Below, piece by piece: positions 27,136-36,538 of a stretch of 64,000 bases of DNA; the first letter of the stretch is position 1; the number at the start of each line of letters is the position of its first letter. The translations under genes were made by a program, and so were the position numbers. Below the pieces are notes generated by a model. The model was given only the letters and a program-made list of their open reading frames with translations. It had not been told where the DNA came from and ran no database searches. This DNA comes from Methylobacter sp. (GTDB lineage: Bacteria > Pseudomonadota > Gammaproteobacteria > Methylococcales > Methylomonadaceae), in assembly GCA_030699385.1 (NCBI GenBank), contig JAUYMY010000060.1, positions 62,001 to 126,000 of the forward strand, given 5' to 3'.

Positions 27136-30100
27136 ATGAAGATACTCAACATTCGTTTTAAAAATATCAACTCGCTGGAAGGCGAAAGCCGCATCGATTT
27201 TGAGCAGGCGCCTTTTTCTGATACCGGGGTTTTTGCCATTACCGGGCCTAATGGTTCGGGCAAATCGACGATTTTGGATGCGATTACGCTGGGCTTGTAT
27301 GGCGAGACGTTTCGTTTTGATCGCCCGGCACGGCATGTGATGACACAACATACCGGCGAATGTTTTTCGGAAATTGATTTTATTCTGGATCAGGAAAAAT
27401 ACCGGTCGAGTTGGTTTGCGCGGCGACACGACGCGAACCCTGAAGCTGAGCTGATGCCGCCGGAAATGAAGTTGCTGCGATTGAGTGATGGCGAGGTGCT
27501 GGCAACGACGGCGCAACAGGTTTGCAGCCGCATTACTGAAATTACCGGGATGAATTTCCGTAATTTCACCCGCTCCATCATGTTGGCGCAAGGTGATTTT
27601 TCTGCGTTTCTTAATGCGCTGGATAATGAGCGCATGGATATTCTGGAAAAAATTATCAGCGCCGATATTTATACCGATTATAAAAATGAAGTCGCTGATA
27701 AGGCCGCTGCGGCGCAACAGCGTTTGGATTATTTGCAACAGGATTTATCGGTTATTCCGCTGCTGGAGGTGGCAAAACGGGAAGCCTGCGAACATGATCT
27801 GAGTGATTTTATCGAGCAAAAAAACGAGTTGCAGCAAGAGCAAAAGCTGCTAAAACAACAGCAAAGCGCGCTGCAAAACAGGCAGGCGTTGCAACAACAA
27901 ATTAGCGCGCAGGAAAAAAATCTACAGCAAACTCAAGCTGTGCAAGCCGCTGAACAGCAAAAATTGGAGCGATTGGCGGCAGCGCAAGATGCTCTGCTGT
28001 TTAAGGATGATGCTGACGTCATTCAAGAAAAAAGCCAGGAGCTGCATCAAAACAAAGCGGCTCTGCACGACTTTCGCAACGAATTAAAACAGATACAAGA
28101 GCGCGTCGGCAGCGACACCTCGGCACCCGCCGATTTACCGCTGAAATCGTTTGCAGAACAGGGACAAACAATCACCGGGCTCAAATCACAAATAGGTCAA
28201 CTGACGGGACAACAGCAGTCTGAATCGGATTTATGGCAAGCGCTAATCCTGCAAATTAATGAGAAAAAGTCGGTTCTGGCCACGGTTTCGACTTGGCTTG
28301 AGGCGCATGGCGCGGATGAATCGTTGCTGGATAGTTTTCCCGAAACCGCCCGTTTAAAAAACCTCCGCGCTGAGTTGGTCGAACTAAAAGAACAACAAAA
28401 AACCTTCGCGAAATGGTCAAAAACGACCACGACGGCACTGAAAAATAACAAATCTGCGGTTGAGCAGGAAACCAAGAAAATAGCCGAATTAAAGCTTAAG
28501 TTGCCACTATCGGAACAGGCGCTGACTGAGTTGGCGCAAGGCCGCGACTTGCCTGAACTTGAAGATTTTTTGCAGGAACAGCAACAGCGGGTTAAGGATT
28601 TTCGTGAGCTTTATAATCTGGCAAAAGCCAATCAGCGCTTGAGTCCTAGCGGTTTTAATTTTTTTGGCATGTTCGGCCGTAAAGAATCGCCAAGCCTTGA
28701 CGTGGATGAGTTGACGCCGCAGTTGGATGCGCTAAATAAGGACATCGGCAAAGAAGAAAATATCAAAAAAACGTTGGAAATGGCGGTCTTCCATGAGGCG
28801 TTGCTGAAAAAAATGGCGGGTGACCGGCAGCACTTGGTCGATGGCGAGCCTTGTTTTTTATGCGGTGCCTCGGTTCATCCCTATGTTGATTACCCTCCGA
28901 AACAGACCGATTCCAAACAGGCTTTGGCCGATCAGAAAGCGAAAATAAAGGCTTTATCGGTTGCGATTAATAAGCTTGAACAACAGATTAAAATAGCGCA
29001 AAAACAGTCAGAAAAGAATCAGGCCAATCTGAACGAACTGCTTAAAATCAGATCGCAATGGCTCACCTTGTGCAACCGCCTTAATACCGCGAGCGAGGAC
29101 TTGAGCATCAACAAATTGCGTTTGATGAAAAACTTGTTGCAGACTGAAGTCGGCGAGTTAACAACAATTGCCAAGTTGGTGGCAAGTTACAAACGCAAAC
29201 AGGCTGATATTGAACAAATAAAATCGGCGATCAGCGAAGGTGAAGCGACCATTGAACGCTTGCACTTAAGTATTCAGCAACTGGATGCAGAGTGGCAAAC
29301 GCGTCCCCAAGGCGAAATCGACTACGACGCAGTGTTGGCCAGCCGCCAACTGGAAGAGCAACAACTGGCCGACAAGGTGATCGCGCAATTGACCGCATTG
29401 GGCGAAAAAATGCCCGCTAAAGGCAAGGAAGATGCGCTGTTCGACCGGTTGAATGCGCGTCGTCAGGATTATCAAAGTTATGTGTTACGGCAAAAAGCGC
29501 TCAACGATGAGTTGGAAACTTTAACCACGAAAGCGGAACATTGTCAGGTTGAAATAGCGGGATACAACGAAAAAATTGCGCGCCACAGCCAGCAATTGCA
29601 CGGCGAGGAAATTGTCGGCTTGCATTTGGCCTTGATTGAAAAGCAAAAGCTGATTGCCGACAAGGAGCAGTTTATTGTCCGACTCGAAGCCGAGCTCAAC
29701 GCTTTAAAACAAGCCTTGCAGTATAAAATACAGGGCAGCCAATTTGCTACGCTGCATGAACTGACTGAGGTGCTAGCGCTGTTTGAACAGCGGCCGGAGC
29801 TGGAGCGGCATTTGGCTGAATTGGAACAGGAAATCGACGCCAAAACCATAGAACTGGATGCGCTCCGTCTGGAATTGGCCGCTGAAAATACGCCTAACGT
29901 GAGCGAATTAAGCCCGGAACAATTGCATAGCCAGCTAAAGGGCGTGTCCGAAAAAGTGGACATTGCAAACCTCGAAGTTCAACGTCTGGAAGCTCTGTTA
30001 GCCGAACAGCTGCAACTGCAACAAAAGGCCGATGCGCTGTCGCTTCAATTGCAAGAGCAACAACAAGCCGCCCAGTTGTGTCTTGCAGAGGCCGCAGAAA

Positions 30101-30579
30101 TAGCCGAAGAAAGCGGCATGGATTTTCGCCGTCGGGTGCAAAAACGCATCGCCGAACAGCTGTTGTCTCAAACTAATGCGGTGCTGGAAAAAATCAGTGG
30201 CCGTTATTATCTGCGGCAAACGCCGAGCGAACAGGGTTTGGCGTTGGCGGTTGAAGATACTTATCAAGGCAATGTACAACGGCTGCCCAAAACTTTATCC
30301 GGTGGAGAAAGTTTTGTCGTCAGTCTGGCGCTGGCGTTGGGGCTGTCGGAGTTGTCCAATAACGGCAAGTCGGTGGACTCGTTGTTTCTCGATGAAGGTT
30401 TCGGTAATTTGGATGCGGAAACGCTTTATACCGTGATCAGCACCTTGGAAAGTTTGCATACCCACGGCAAAACCGTCGGCGTCATTTCTCATGTTGAAGG
30501 CGTACAAAAACGCTTTAAAGCCCAATTGCAAGTGGTCAAAAAGCCTAACGGCATGGGCATGTTGAAACAGGCGTCGTAA
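27136..30579 (+). CDS. sbcC: Exonuclease subunit SbcC (Rad50-like SMC ATPase)
   Basis: SbcC is the ATPase of the SbcCD nuclease, which cuts hairpins and protein-blocked DNA ends. The 1147-residue protein has a Walker A GPNGSGKSTILDAI near residue 45, long coiled coils, a zinc hook CFLC at 573-576, the signature LSGGESFVVSLALAL and Walker B FLDEGFGNLD. sbcD normally lies directly upstream; none is present here, where 270 bases without a supported gene precede it. Its stop overlaps the next gene by one base. Confidence 0.93.
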   Translation: MKILNIRFKNINSLEGESRIDFEQAPFSDTGVFAITGPNGSGKSTILDAITLGLYGETFRFDRPARHVMTQHTGECFSEIDFILDQEKYRSSWFARRHDANPEAELMPPEMKLLRLSDGEVLATTAQQVCSRITEITGMNFRNFTRSIMLAQGDFSAFLNALDNERMDILEKIISADIYTDYKNEVADKAAAAQQRLDYLQQDLSVIPLLEVAKREACEHDLSDFIEQKNELQQEQKLLKQQQSALQNRQALQQQISAQEKNLQQTQAVQAAEQQKLERLAAAQDALLFKDDADVIQEKSQELHQNKAALHDFRNELKQIQERVGSDTSAPADLPLKSFAEQGQTITGLKSQIGQLTGQQQSESDLWQALILQINEKKSVLATVSTWLEAHGADESLLDSFPETARLKNLRAELVELKEQQKTFAKWSKTTTTALKNNKSAVEQETKKIAELKLKLPLSEQALTELAQGRDLPELEDFLQEQQQRVKDFRELYNLAKANQRLSPSGFNFFGMFGRKESPSLDVDELTPQLDALNKDIGKEENIKKTLEMAVFHEALLKKMAGDRQHLVDGEPCFLCGASVHPYVDYPPKQTDSKQALADQKAKIKALSVAINKLEQQIKIAQKQSEKNQANLNELLKIRSQWLTLCNRLNTASEDLSINKLRLMKNLLQTEVGELTTIAKLVASYKRKQADIEQIKSAISEGEATIERLHLSIQQLDAEWQTRPQGEIDYDAVLASRQLEEQQLADKVIAQLTALGEKMPAKGKEDALFDRLNARRQDYQSYVLRQKALNDELETLTTKAEHCQVEIAGYNEKIARHSQQLHGEEIVGLHLALIEKQKLIADKEQFIVRLEAELNALKQALQYKIQGSQFATLHELTEVLALFEQRPELERHLAELEQEIDAKTIELDALRLELAAENTPNVSELSPEQLHSQLKGVSEKVDIANLEVQRLEALLAEQLQLQQKADALSLQLQEQQQAAQLCLAEAAEIAEESGMDFRRRVQKRIAEQLLSQTNAVLEKISGRYYLRQTPSEQGLALAVEDTYQGNVQRLPKTLSGGESFVVSLALALGLSELSNNGKSVDSLFLDEGFGNLDAETLYTVISTLESLHTHGKTVGVISHVEGVQKRFKAQLQVVKKPNGMGMLKQAS

Positions 30580-30596
30580 TGGCTCAGGCGGCAAAC

Positions 30597-31440
30597 ATGC
30601 CTGAACGAATTTTGCTATGCACCGACCTTGACCGAACCTTATTGCCCAACGGCAACGCACCGGAATCGGCGCAGGCCAGAGCGCTGTTTGCCGCTTTGGT
30701 GAGTCATCCGAACTGCACGCTGGTTTATGTCAGCGGACGGCATAAAGCGCTGGTGCAGGAGGCCATCGCCGAATTCAACTTACCCATACCGGATGTTGTC
30801 ATCGGCGATGTCGGCACCAGCATTTATCAAGTGGGTGCAGACGGCTGGCAGCAATGGCCGCAATGGATTACCAAAATCGCAGCTGACTGGGACGGATGTG
30901 AACAACCTGATCTGCAGTATTTGTTCGGCCATTTAGCCGAATTGACCTTGCAGGAAAGCAGCAAGCAAAACCGTTTCAAGCTCAGTTATTATGTGCCTAC
31001 GACTATCGATCCGAAACCGTTGTTAAGCGCCATGCGCCAATGTCTGGCACTGCATTCAATTCGCGCCGAGTTGATTTACAGCGTCGATGAGGCGAGCGCC
31101 ACCGGCTTGCTCGATGTGTTACCGGCTTCCGCCACCAAATTACCATGCCGTTGAATTTTTGATGCAGCAGCTTAGGTTTAGCTTGGACAATACCGTATTC
31201 GCGGGCGATAGCGGCAACGACCTGCCGGTGTTGACCAGTCCGATCAAATCGGTGCTGGTCGCCAATGCCACCGACGAGGTACGGAAACAGGCATTGCAAT
31301 TGGTGCGGGAACACTCGACCGAAACGGCGCTGTATTTGGCCAAAGGCGGCTTTATGGGCATGAACGGTAACTATAGTGGCGGTATTCTGGAAGGCGTCGC
31401 GCATTATTTACCTCGAATCAAACAGTGGCTTAACGCATGA
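30597..31440 (+). pseudogene. spp: Sucrose-phosphate phosphatase (HAD family), frameshifted
   Basis: The N-terminal part has the HAD nucleophile motif LLCTDLDRTLLPNG and VYVSGRH, then continues to LLDVLPASATK. There an extra T (31140/31141) throws the frame to a stop at 31152-31154. The remainder resumes in another frame as YHAVEFLMQQL...FAGDSGNDLPVL, the C-terminal HAD acidic motif, ending at 31440. Together they make a normal-length (about 280 residue) sucrose-phosphatase. Adjacency to fructokinase fits methanotroph sucrose metabolism. Either a real pseudogene or a one-base sequence error. An ATG at 30579 is also possible as the start. Confidence 0.75.
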
Positions 31441-32321
31441 CTAACAAACCCGTTATTGTTTTTGGCGAAGTCTTATTCGATCATTTCCCGGATGGCAGCC
31501 GTGTTTTAGGTGGCGCGCCGTTCAATGTCGCTTGGCATTTGCAGGCATTCCAGCAGCGGCCGCATTTCATCAGCCGGATCGGCGAAGATTCAACCGGCGA
31601 AACGATTAGCGCGGCCATGCGGCATTGGGCTATGGACATGACCGGCCTGCAACGCGATAAAAATCATCCGACCGGCAGCGTCAAAATCAGCATCGAGCAG
31701 GGCGAACCCGATTACAAAATCTTGCCGGAACAGGCTTATGACTATATCGACGCTGCGGCACTGGCAGCACCCGAAGGCAGCGGCTTGCTCTATCACGGCA
31801 CCTTGGCCTTGCGGCATCCGCCTGCCGCCGCCGCATTAGCGCAATTAAAGAGCCGTCATCAGGGCCGTGTTTTTATCGATGTCAATTTGCGCCAGCCGTG
31901 GTGGCATAAAGCCGATGTGCTGGGCTGGGTCAGTCAGGCGCATTGGGTCAAACTGAACCAGCATGAGCTGGCAGCGCTGTACCCGTCATCCGGCGGACTT
32001 GACGCCGACATGCGCGCCTTTCGTGCGCGTTATGGCTTGGACGGGCTGATTGTCACCAGCGGCGAACGCGGCGCTAGCGCAATCGACAACAACGGAACTT
32101 TGTTTAACGTCACGCCGCAAACCATCGTCCAAGTGGTCGATACTGTCGGTGCCGGCGATGCGTTTTCTTCGGTGCTATTGCTGGGGCTTAATCTCGATTG
32201 GCCGCTACCACTCACTCTGGAGCGCGCACAAGATTTTGCCTCGGCATTGGTCGGTCAACGCGGCGCCACGGTCAGCGACAGCGCTTTTTATCAAACCTTC
32301 ATCAAGGCTTGGGCGTTGTAA
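31437..32321 (+). CDS. PfkB-family carbohydrate kinase, likely fructokinase
   Basis: This 294-residue ribokinase-fold enzyme has an N-terminal VFGEVLFDHFPDG and GGAPFNVAWHL, a central INVNLRQPWW-like DVNLRQPWW, and the C-terminal signature DTVGAGDAFSS containing the catalytic Asp. Fructose is the likely substrate by family resemblance and by its place next to a sucrose-phosphatase. It overlaps the preceding gene by four bases. In Methylomicrobium a fructokinase belongs to a sucrose synthesis cluster; the synthase gene is not next to it here. Confidence 0.85.
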   Translation: MTNKPVIVFGEVLFDHFPDGSRVLGGAPFNVAWHLQAFQQRPHFISRIGEDSTGETISAAMRHWAMDMTGLQRDKNHPTGSVKISIEQGEPDYKILPEQAYDYIDAAALAAPEGSGLLYHGTLALRHPPAAAALAQLKSRHQGRVFIDVNLRQPWWHKADVLGWVSQAHWVKLNQHELAALYPSSGGLDADMRAFRARYGLDGLIVTSGERGASAIDNNGTLFNVTPQTIVQVVDTVGAGDAFSSVLLLGLNLDWPLPLTLERAQDFASALVGQRGATVSDSAFYQTFIKAWAL

Positions 32322-32332
32322 ATACGCTCGTG

Positions 32333-32851
32333 TCAACGCTCCGGCGGCGGTTCGTTGACTGCCAGCCAATATATTCCCAGTCGCGCCACGGTTTCAGAAA
32401 AATCGGCAAAATTTACCGGTTTACGGACAAAGCTGTTGGCACCGTTTTCATAACTTTTCAGCCTATCTTGCTGTTCGTCAGAAGATGTCAGCATCACCAC
32501 CGGCAGTAGCGCCGTGCGCGTGTTGGCGCGTAGCTGTTCGAGCACTTCCAGACCGGACAGGCGCGGCAGACAAATGTCGAGCAACACGACGGCGGGTAGC
32601 GCGGCACCTTGCTGTCCGGCAAACTCGCCTTCTTGAAACAGATAGTCGAGCGCCTGCTTGCCGTCGCGAACCACGTCCACTCGGTTGCCGAGCCCTGCGC
32701 GATGTAACGCCCGCAAAGTCGATAACTCGTCTTGAGAATAATTAACCGCAGATTCATAGTGAGTGGGTGATATACGGCTCAAGGCGCGCAGGGTCAGCAT
32801 TTCGTCTTGAGAGTTGTCTTCTACCAGCAAAATAATTTTGGAACTCATCAT
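32333..32851 (-). CDS. Response regulator (single receiver domain) with internal duplication
   Basis: The 172-residue stand-alone receiver of the Rcp1 type begins KIILLVEDNSQDE. It has the phospho-acceptor in VVLLDICLPRLSG (D92), the switch threonine in VVMLTSSD and the lysine in SFVRKPVN. A 25-residue unit is repeated: SQDEMLTLRALSR (14-26) and SQDELSTLRALHR (39-51), so helix 1 and the following loop are doubled compared with normal receivers. It overlaps the kinase gene by four bases, forming a two-component pair. Confidence 0.88.
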   Translation of the reverse strand: MMSSKIILLVEDNSQDEMLTLRALSRISPTHYESAVNYSQDELSTLRALHRAGLGNRVDVVRDGKQALDYLFQEGEFAGQQGAALPAVVLLDICLPRLSGLEVLEQLRANTRTALLPVVMLTSSDEQQDRLKSYENGANSFVRKPVNFADFSETVARLGIYWLAVNEPPPER

Positions 32852-34476
32852 TCAGTCTCCTGTTCGCCCGCCGACTTTGCGGGCATATCTGATAAAGTAA
32901 AATGGAACACCGCCCCTTTACCCGGTTCGGCGTGCGCCCCAATGACACCGCCGTGACGCTGTACGATGCGCTGCACAGTGGCTAGGCCGATGCCGATGCC
33001 GGGAAATTCTTCCTGGCGGTGCAAGCGCTGAAAAGGCTGAAACAGCCGGTTAACATGAGCCATATCGAAACCGGCGCCATTGTCGGCGACACAAAATCGG
33101 CGTTCGCCCTCTTTTTCTTCGGCATAGACGCGGATGCTCGGTGTCGGCTGGTGCGCGGTGTATTTCCAGGCGTTGTCCAGCAAGTTGCGCATCACCACCT
33201 TAATCATGCGCGCATCGCCCTGTACTTGAAGTCCCGCCTCGACCTGCACCGCCACTTGGCGTTCGGGAGCATTTTGTTGCAATTCATTCAGCAACTGCCC
33301 GGCAAGACTGGAAAGATCGATAAGGTCGTAGTGCAATTCGCCGCGTGTGCTGCGTGCGAGTGCCAGCAAACCGTCAATCAACTCGTTCATATTACGGCCG
33401 GCAAGGTCAATCTGTTCCAGATAAAGCTTGGCCTCGCCTTGCAACTGATGACCATAATCCTCGATCAGTGCTTGACTAAAACCGCACATGGCGCGTAGCG
33501 GCGCACGCAAATCGTGGCAGACGGCATAGCTAAAACTATCGAGTTCACGGTTGGTGGCGGTCAGTTCAGCGGTGCGCTCGATAACTCGACGTTCCAGATC
33601 GGCGTTAAGAAGGCGTATTTCGTTCTCGGCCAACTTGCGCGCAGTGATATCACGGGCAATGATTGAAACACCAACAATCTGTTCCTCTTTGTCCCGAATG
33701 GGAGAAGTTGATACGGAAACAATGATCCGACTGCCATCCTTACACATCCGCTCGGTTGCGTGAAATTTAATCGATTCGCCGCGTTGGATAGTAACAAGCA
33801 CTTTTTGCAGTTCAGCTTGATGTTCGGGAGGAATCAGCACGGATGCGCTGCACCCAATAATCTCCTCCGCCCGGTAACCAAACATTTTTTCCGCTGCTTG
33901 GTTCCAGCTAGTGATAATACCATCCAGCGTTTTGCTGATAATGGCATCTTCGGAGAATTCGACGATAGCCGCCCTGAGTATTCGCTCTTCTTGCAAGTTA
34001 TCTTCCGCCGCTTGCTTAGCCAACCTTAGCGATTCCTCGACACACTTGCGTTCGGCGATTTCGTTTTCTAGCGCTTCGTTAATCTGCCGCAACTGATTAG
34101 GCCCCGGAAGCCTTAGGGCATGAGGGAGCAAAGGCCAAAGCGCGATGGCGGTCACTACTGATATCAGTGCGGTGACTGCCTTTAACAAAGCATCAAGACC
34201 ATATAAAGGCTGCCACAGCACGATGGCTCCCATCAGGTGGGTGGTGCCGCAAGCCATGATGAATGCTGCGAACATCCACAACAGCCATTGATAAGGAAAA
34301 TCCTTGCGCCGCCGACCGAAATAAACCAGCGCCAACGGCATCGATGCATAGGCCAGGAAAATCAGGATATCGCTAATAACGTAGGTTAAAACCAGCCATG
34401 ACGACCAATTTAAGCAATAACCGTGGGGGAGATAATCGTTTACGGCAAGAAACTGATTGAGTTTGTCGAATATCAT
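32848..34476 (-). CDS. Hybrid-free sensor histidine kinase with ethylene-receptor-like membrane domain and PAS
   Basis: The 542-residue kinase has an N-terminal three-helix domain (about 30-115) that matches plant ethylene receptors: SDILIFLAYASMPLALVYF then FIMACGTTHLM. D36, Y43, P47, I73, C76 and H80 have the exact spacing of ETR1 D25, Y32, P36, I62, C65 and H69; C65 and H69 bind the copper cofactor. A PAS domain (about 165-280), HisKA with H321 (CHDLRAPLRAM) and HATPase_c (NLLDNAWKYT, GIGIGLATV) follow. The start at 34476 is preferred over 34518 because it matches family N-termini. Confidence 0.9.
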   Translation of the reverse strand: MIFDKLNQFLAVNDYLPHGYCLNWSSWLVLTYVISDILIFLAYASMPLALVYFGRRRKDFPYQWLLWMFAAFIMACGTTHLMGAIVLWQPLYGLDALLKAVTALISVVTAIALWPLLPHALRLPGPNQLRQINEALENEIAERKCVEESLRLAKQAAEDNLQEERILRAAIVEFSEDAIISKTLDGIITSWNQAAEKMFGYRAEEIIGCSASVLIPPEHQAELQKVLVTIQRGESIKFHATERMCKDGSRIIVSVSTSPIRDKEEQIVGVSIIARDITARKLAENEIRLLNADLERRVIERTAELTATNRELDSFSYAVCHDLRAPLRAMCGFSQALIEDYGHQLQGEAKLYLEQIDLAGRNMNELIDGLLALARSTRGELHYDLIDLSSLAGQLLNELQQNAPERQVAVQVEAGLQVQGDARMIKVVMRNLLDNAWKYTAHQPTPSIRVYAEEKEGERRFCVADNGAGFDMAHVNRLFQPFQRLHRQEEFPGIGIGLATVQRIVQRHGGVIGAHAEPGKGAVFHFTLSDMPAKSAGEQETE

Positions 34477-34649
34477 GCAAGTCCCTACCCAATAAAATTT
34501 GATATTAATGAAAAGCAAACATCCAACGCTTAGGTTTCAGGGGATAAGCTTTCCCAAGAAGCGCAACTGTCGTTAAGCATATACGGCTATTCAAGCTCAG
34601 ATAAAGGCTTTATCATAAATAAAATATCATTATTCACAAGCTCCGTACC

Positions 34650-35369
34650 GTGGCAAATAAATCCAGTTATCCCCGTAAAAGTAAGCTCCATGCCTTATCT
34701 ATCAAGGACATCGTCCGTAAAGGGGCGCTTTATATCTTAATCACTTTTCTAGCAACATCAATCGGCCTGTGTGTGTTGTTGCGCTGGCTACCGGTGCCGA
34801 CGTCGGCATTTATGGTCTATCGGCATGTTGAAGATTTAATGGACGGCGGTTCGTTCAAGCCGATTCGCTATTCATGGGTTGATACCAAAAAAATCTCCAG
34901 TCATGCATTTTCCGCTGTTATTGCGGCCGAAGACCAGCGGTTTTTTCAGCACTCCGGGTTTGATGTGCAGTCGATACAGTCATCGATTGATGTGTACATG
35001 GACGGCGGCAAATTGAGGGGAGCCAGCACCATTTCCCAGCAAGTGGCGAAAAATTTATTCTTGACGCCTTCTAAAAGTTTTGTTCGCAAAGGCCTGGAAG
35101 TCTGGTTTACGTTATTGCTCGAATTAGTGTGGAGTAAAGAACGGATAGTGCTCGTTTATCTGAATATCGCCGAATTTGGCGACCACATTTTTGGCATAGA
35201 AGCGGCCAGTCGGCATTATTTTGGCATTCCGGCAAAGCAAATTAACCGCACTCAAGCGGCATTATTAGCGGCAACGCTACCTAATCCAATACTTTTAAAA
35301 GCGGCACAGCCTTCCGCTTATTTGCTAAAGCGGCAGCACTGGATACTGCAGCAAATGAAAAATCAGTAA
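34650..35369 (+). CDS. mtgA: Monofunctional peptidoglycan glycosyltransferase
   Basis: MtgA polymerises lipid II into glycan strands at the periplasmic face of the inner membrane. The 239-residue protein has one N-terminal membrane helix (ILITFLATSIGLCVLLRWL) and a GT51 domain with EDQRFFQHSGFD (catalytic Glu) and GASTISQQVAKNLFL. The start is a GTG at 34650. It has no transpeptidase domain. Confidence 0.94.
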   Translation: MANKSSYPRKSKLHALSIKDIVRKGALYILITFLATSIGLCVLLRWLPVPTSAFMVYRHVEDLMDGGSFKPIRYSWVDTKKISSHAFSAVIAAEDQRFFQHSGFDVQSIQSSIDVYMDGGKLRGASTISQQVAKNLFLTPSKSFVRKGLEVWFTLLLELVWSKERIVLVYLNIAEFGDHIFGIEAASRHYFGIPAKQINRTQAALLAATLPNPILLKAAQPSAYLLKRQHWILQQMKNQ

Positions 35370-35392
35370 GGCTTTTTAAGCCCCGCGTCTGA

Positions 35393-35398
35393 TATAAT
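35393..35398 (+). promoter_or_regulatory. Likely -10 box of the mlaA promoter
   Basis: A perfect TATAAT lies 47 bases upstream of the mlaA ATG. A clear -35 box is not seen. Confidence 0.4.
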
Positions 35399-35444
35399 TA
35401 ACGAATATATATCACCTCAACACCCAGTTAATAAGAGATAGACC

Positions 35445-36317
35445 ATGCGTATGCAAAAAAACACCCTCAACACACGTTTATTAATGAGCAGCCTGGTTAT
35501 ATCAAGTGTGCTTAGCGGCTGTGCCACTACATCAACTGTCAACGAACAAGATCCTTGGGAAGGCTGGAATCGCGGCACTCAAGACTTTAATGACAATATT
35601 GATAAAGCCGTTGTCAAACCGGTGGCAAAAGGCTATTTATGGGTGACGCCGGAATTTGTCAGCACCGGTATCACTAATTTTTTCAGTAATATGAATGACA
35701 TCGGCGTGACCGTCAACGATTTGCTCCAGCTTAAGCTAGTGCAAGCCGGCATGGATGGCAGCCGTTTTTTGATTAATACCACTGCTGGCGTCGCTGGTTT
35801 TGTCGATGTGGCAACGATGATTGACCTGCCCAAACATAATGAAGATTTCGGGCAAACGCTGGGGTTTTGGGGTGTGCCGACCGGTAATTATCTGGTGATG
35901 CCGTTTATGGGCCCCAGTTCACCGAGGGAAGTCGTAGGTGCCGTTGGCGATGCTTTGTTGAACCCTATTACTTATACTTTCGTTTTTGCCGGTAGCGGCG
36001 CAGCTGTCAGTGCCATCAATGCAGGTGCCAAAGCGGTTGATGTGACTGATACCCGTGCCGGGTTGATTGCAACAGAAAAGCTGGTTGATGAAGCTTCGGT
36101 CGACCGTTATTCTTTTATCAAAAATTCTTATCAGCAACGCCGAGAATTCCTGTTGCATGACGGTAATATTTCTGAAGATGATGATGTTCAATTAGAAGAA
36201 GAGGCCGCTGCGACACCTGCACCTATAACTAGCGCCACGCCTAGCTCTAGCCATAATGGTTTCGCGCCAGTCACCGACAATTCCAGGCATTTATTAAATT
36301 TGTCTGCACCTAAATAG
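35445..36317 (+). CDS. mlaA: Outer-membrane lipoprotein MlaA (VacJ)
   Basis: MlaA removes misplaced phospholipids from the outer leaflet of the outer membrane and passes them to MlaC. The 290-residue precursor has a lipoprotein signal with lipobox LSGC near residue 25. The MlaA core follows: DPWEGWNRGTQDFNDNID, FFSNMNDIGVTVNDLLQ, GVAGFVDVATMIDLPKHNEDFGQTLGFWGVPTGNYLVMPFMGPSSPR (core only quoted as GQTLGFWGVPTGNYLVMPF). The low-complexity tail after residue 245 is rich in Ala, Thr, Pro and Ser. The rest of the Mla system is not in the window. Confidence 0.95.
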   Translation: MRMQKNTLNTRLLMSSLVISSVLSGCATTSTVNEQDPWEGWNRGTQDFNDNIDKAVVKPVAKGYLWVTPEFVSTGITNFFSNMNDIGVTVNDLLQLKLVQAGMDGSRFLINTTAGVAGFVDVATMIDLPKHNEDFGQTLGFWGVPTGNYLVMPFMGPSSPREVVGAVGDALLNPITYTFVFAGSGAAVSAINAGAKAVDVTDTRAGLIATEKLVDEASVDRYSFIKNSYQQRREFLLHDGNISEDDDVQLEEEAAATPAPITSATPSSSHNGFAPVTDNSRHLLNLSAPK

Positions 36318-36332
36318 TCCGTTACGCGACAA

Positions 36333-36363
36333 CAGCAGAGATGCCGGTCTGGTGTCTCTGCTG
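36333..36363 (+). terminator. Terminator-like hairpin after mlaA
   Basis: CAGCAGAGA (36333-36341) pairs with TCTCTGCTG (36355-36363) over a 13-base loop and is followed by CCTTTCTTAT, a moderately T-rich tract 16 bases after the mlaA stop. Confidence 0.55.
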
Positions 36364-36538
36364 CCTTTCTTATCCCCCCCGTTTAAACGGTGTTGCGCTT
36401 AAATCCAACCCTTGTTTTTGTTAAGCAGTCATTAAGGTTATAACGAATAATATGACGCCAAAGGTTGTTACAGGCTAATCACCTATGCCGACTTCATGCA
36501 GAACAAAATTACATTATTTACCACGGGGTAAAATCACC

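Noticed and set aside
27097-27738. 213-residue minus-strand frame across the sbcC start
   Set aside because: It is an antisense shadow of sbcC with no ribosome site or family pattern; the sbcC frame has clear Walker A and coiled-coil features.
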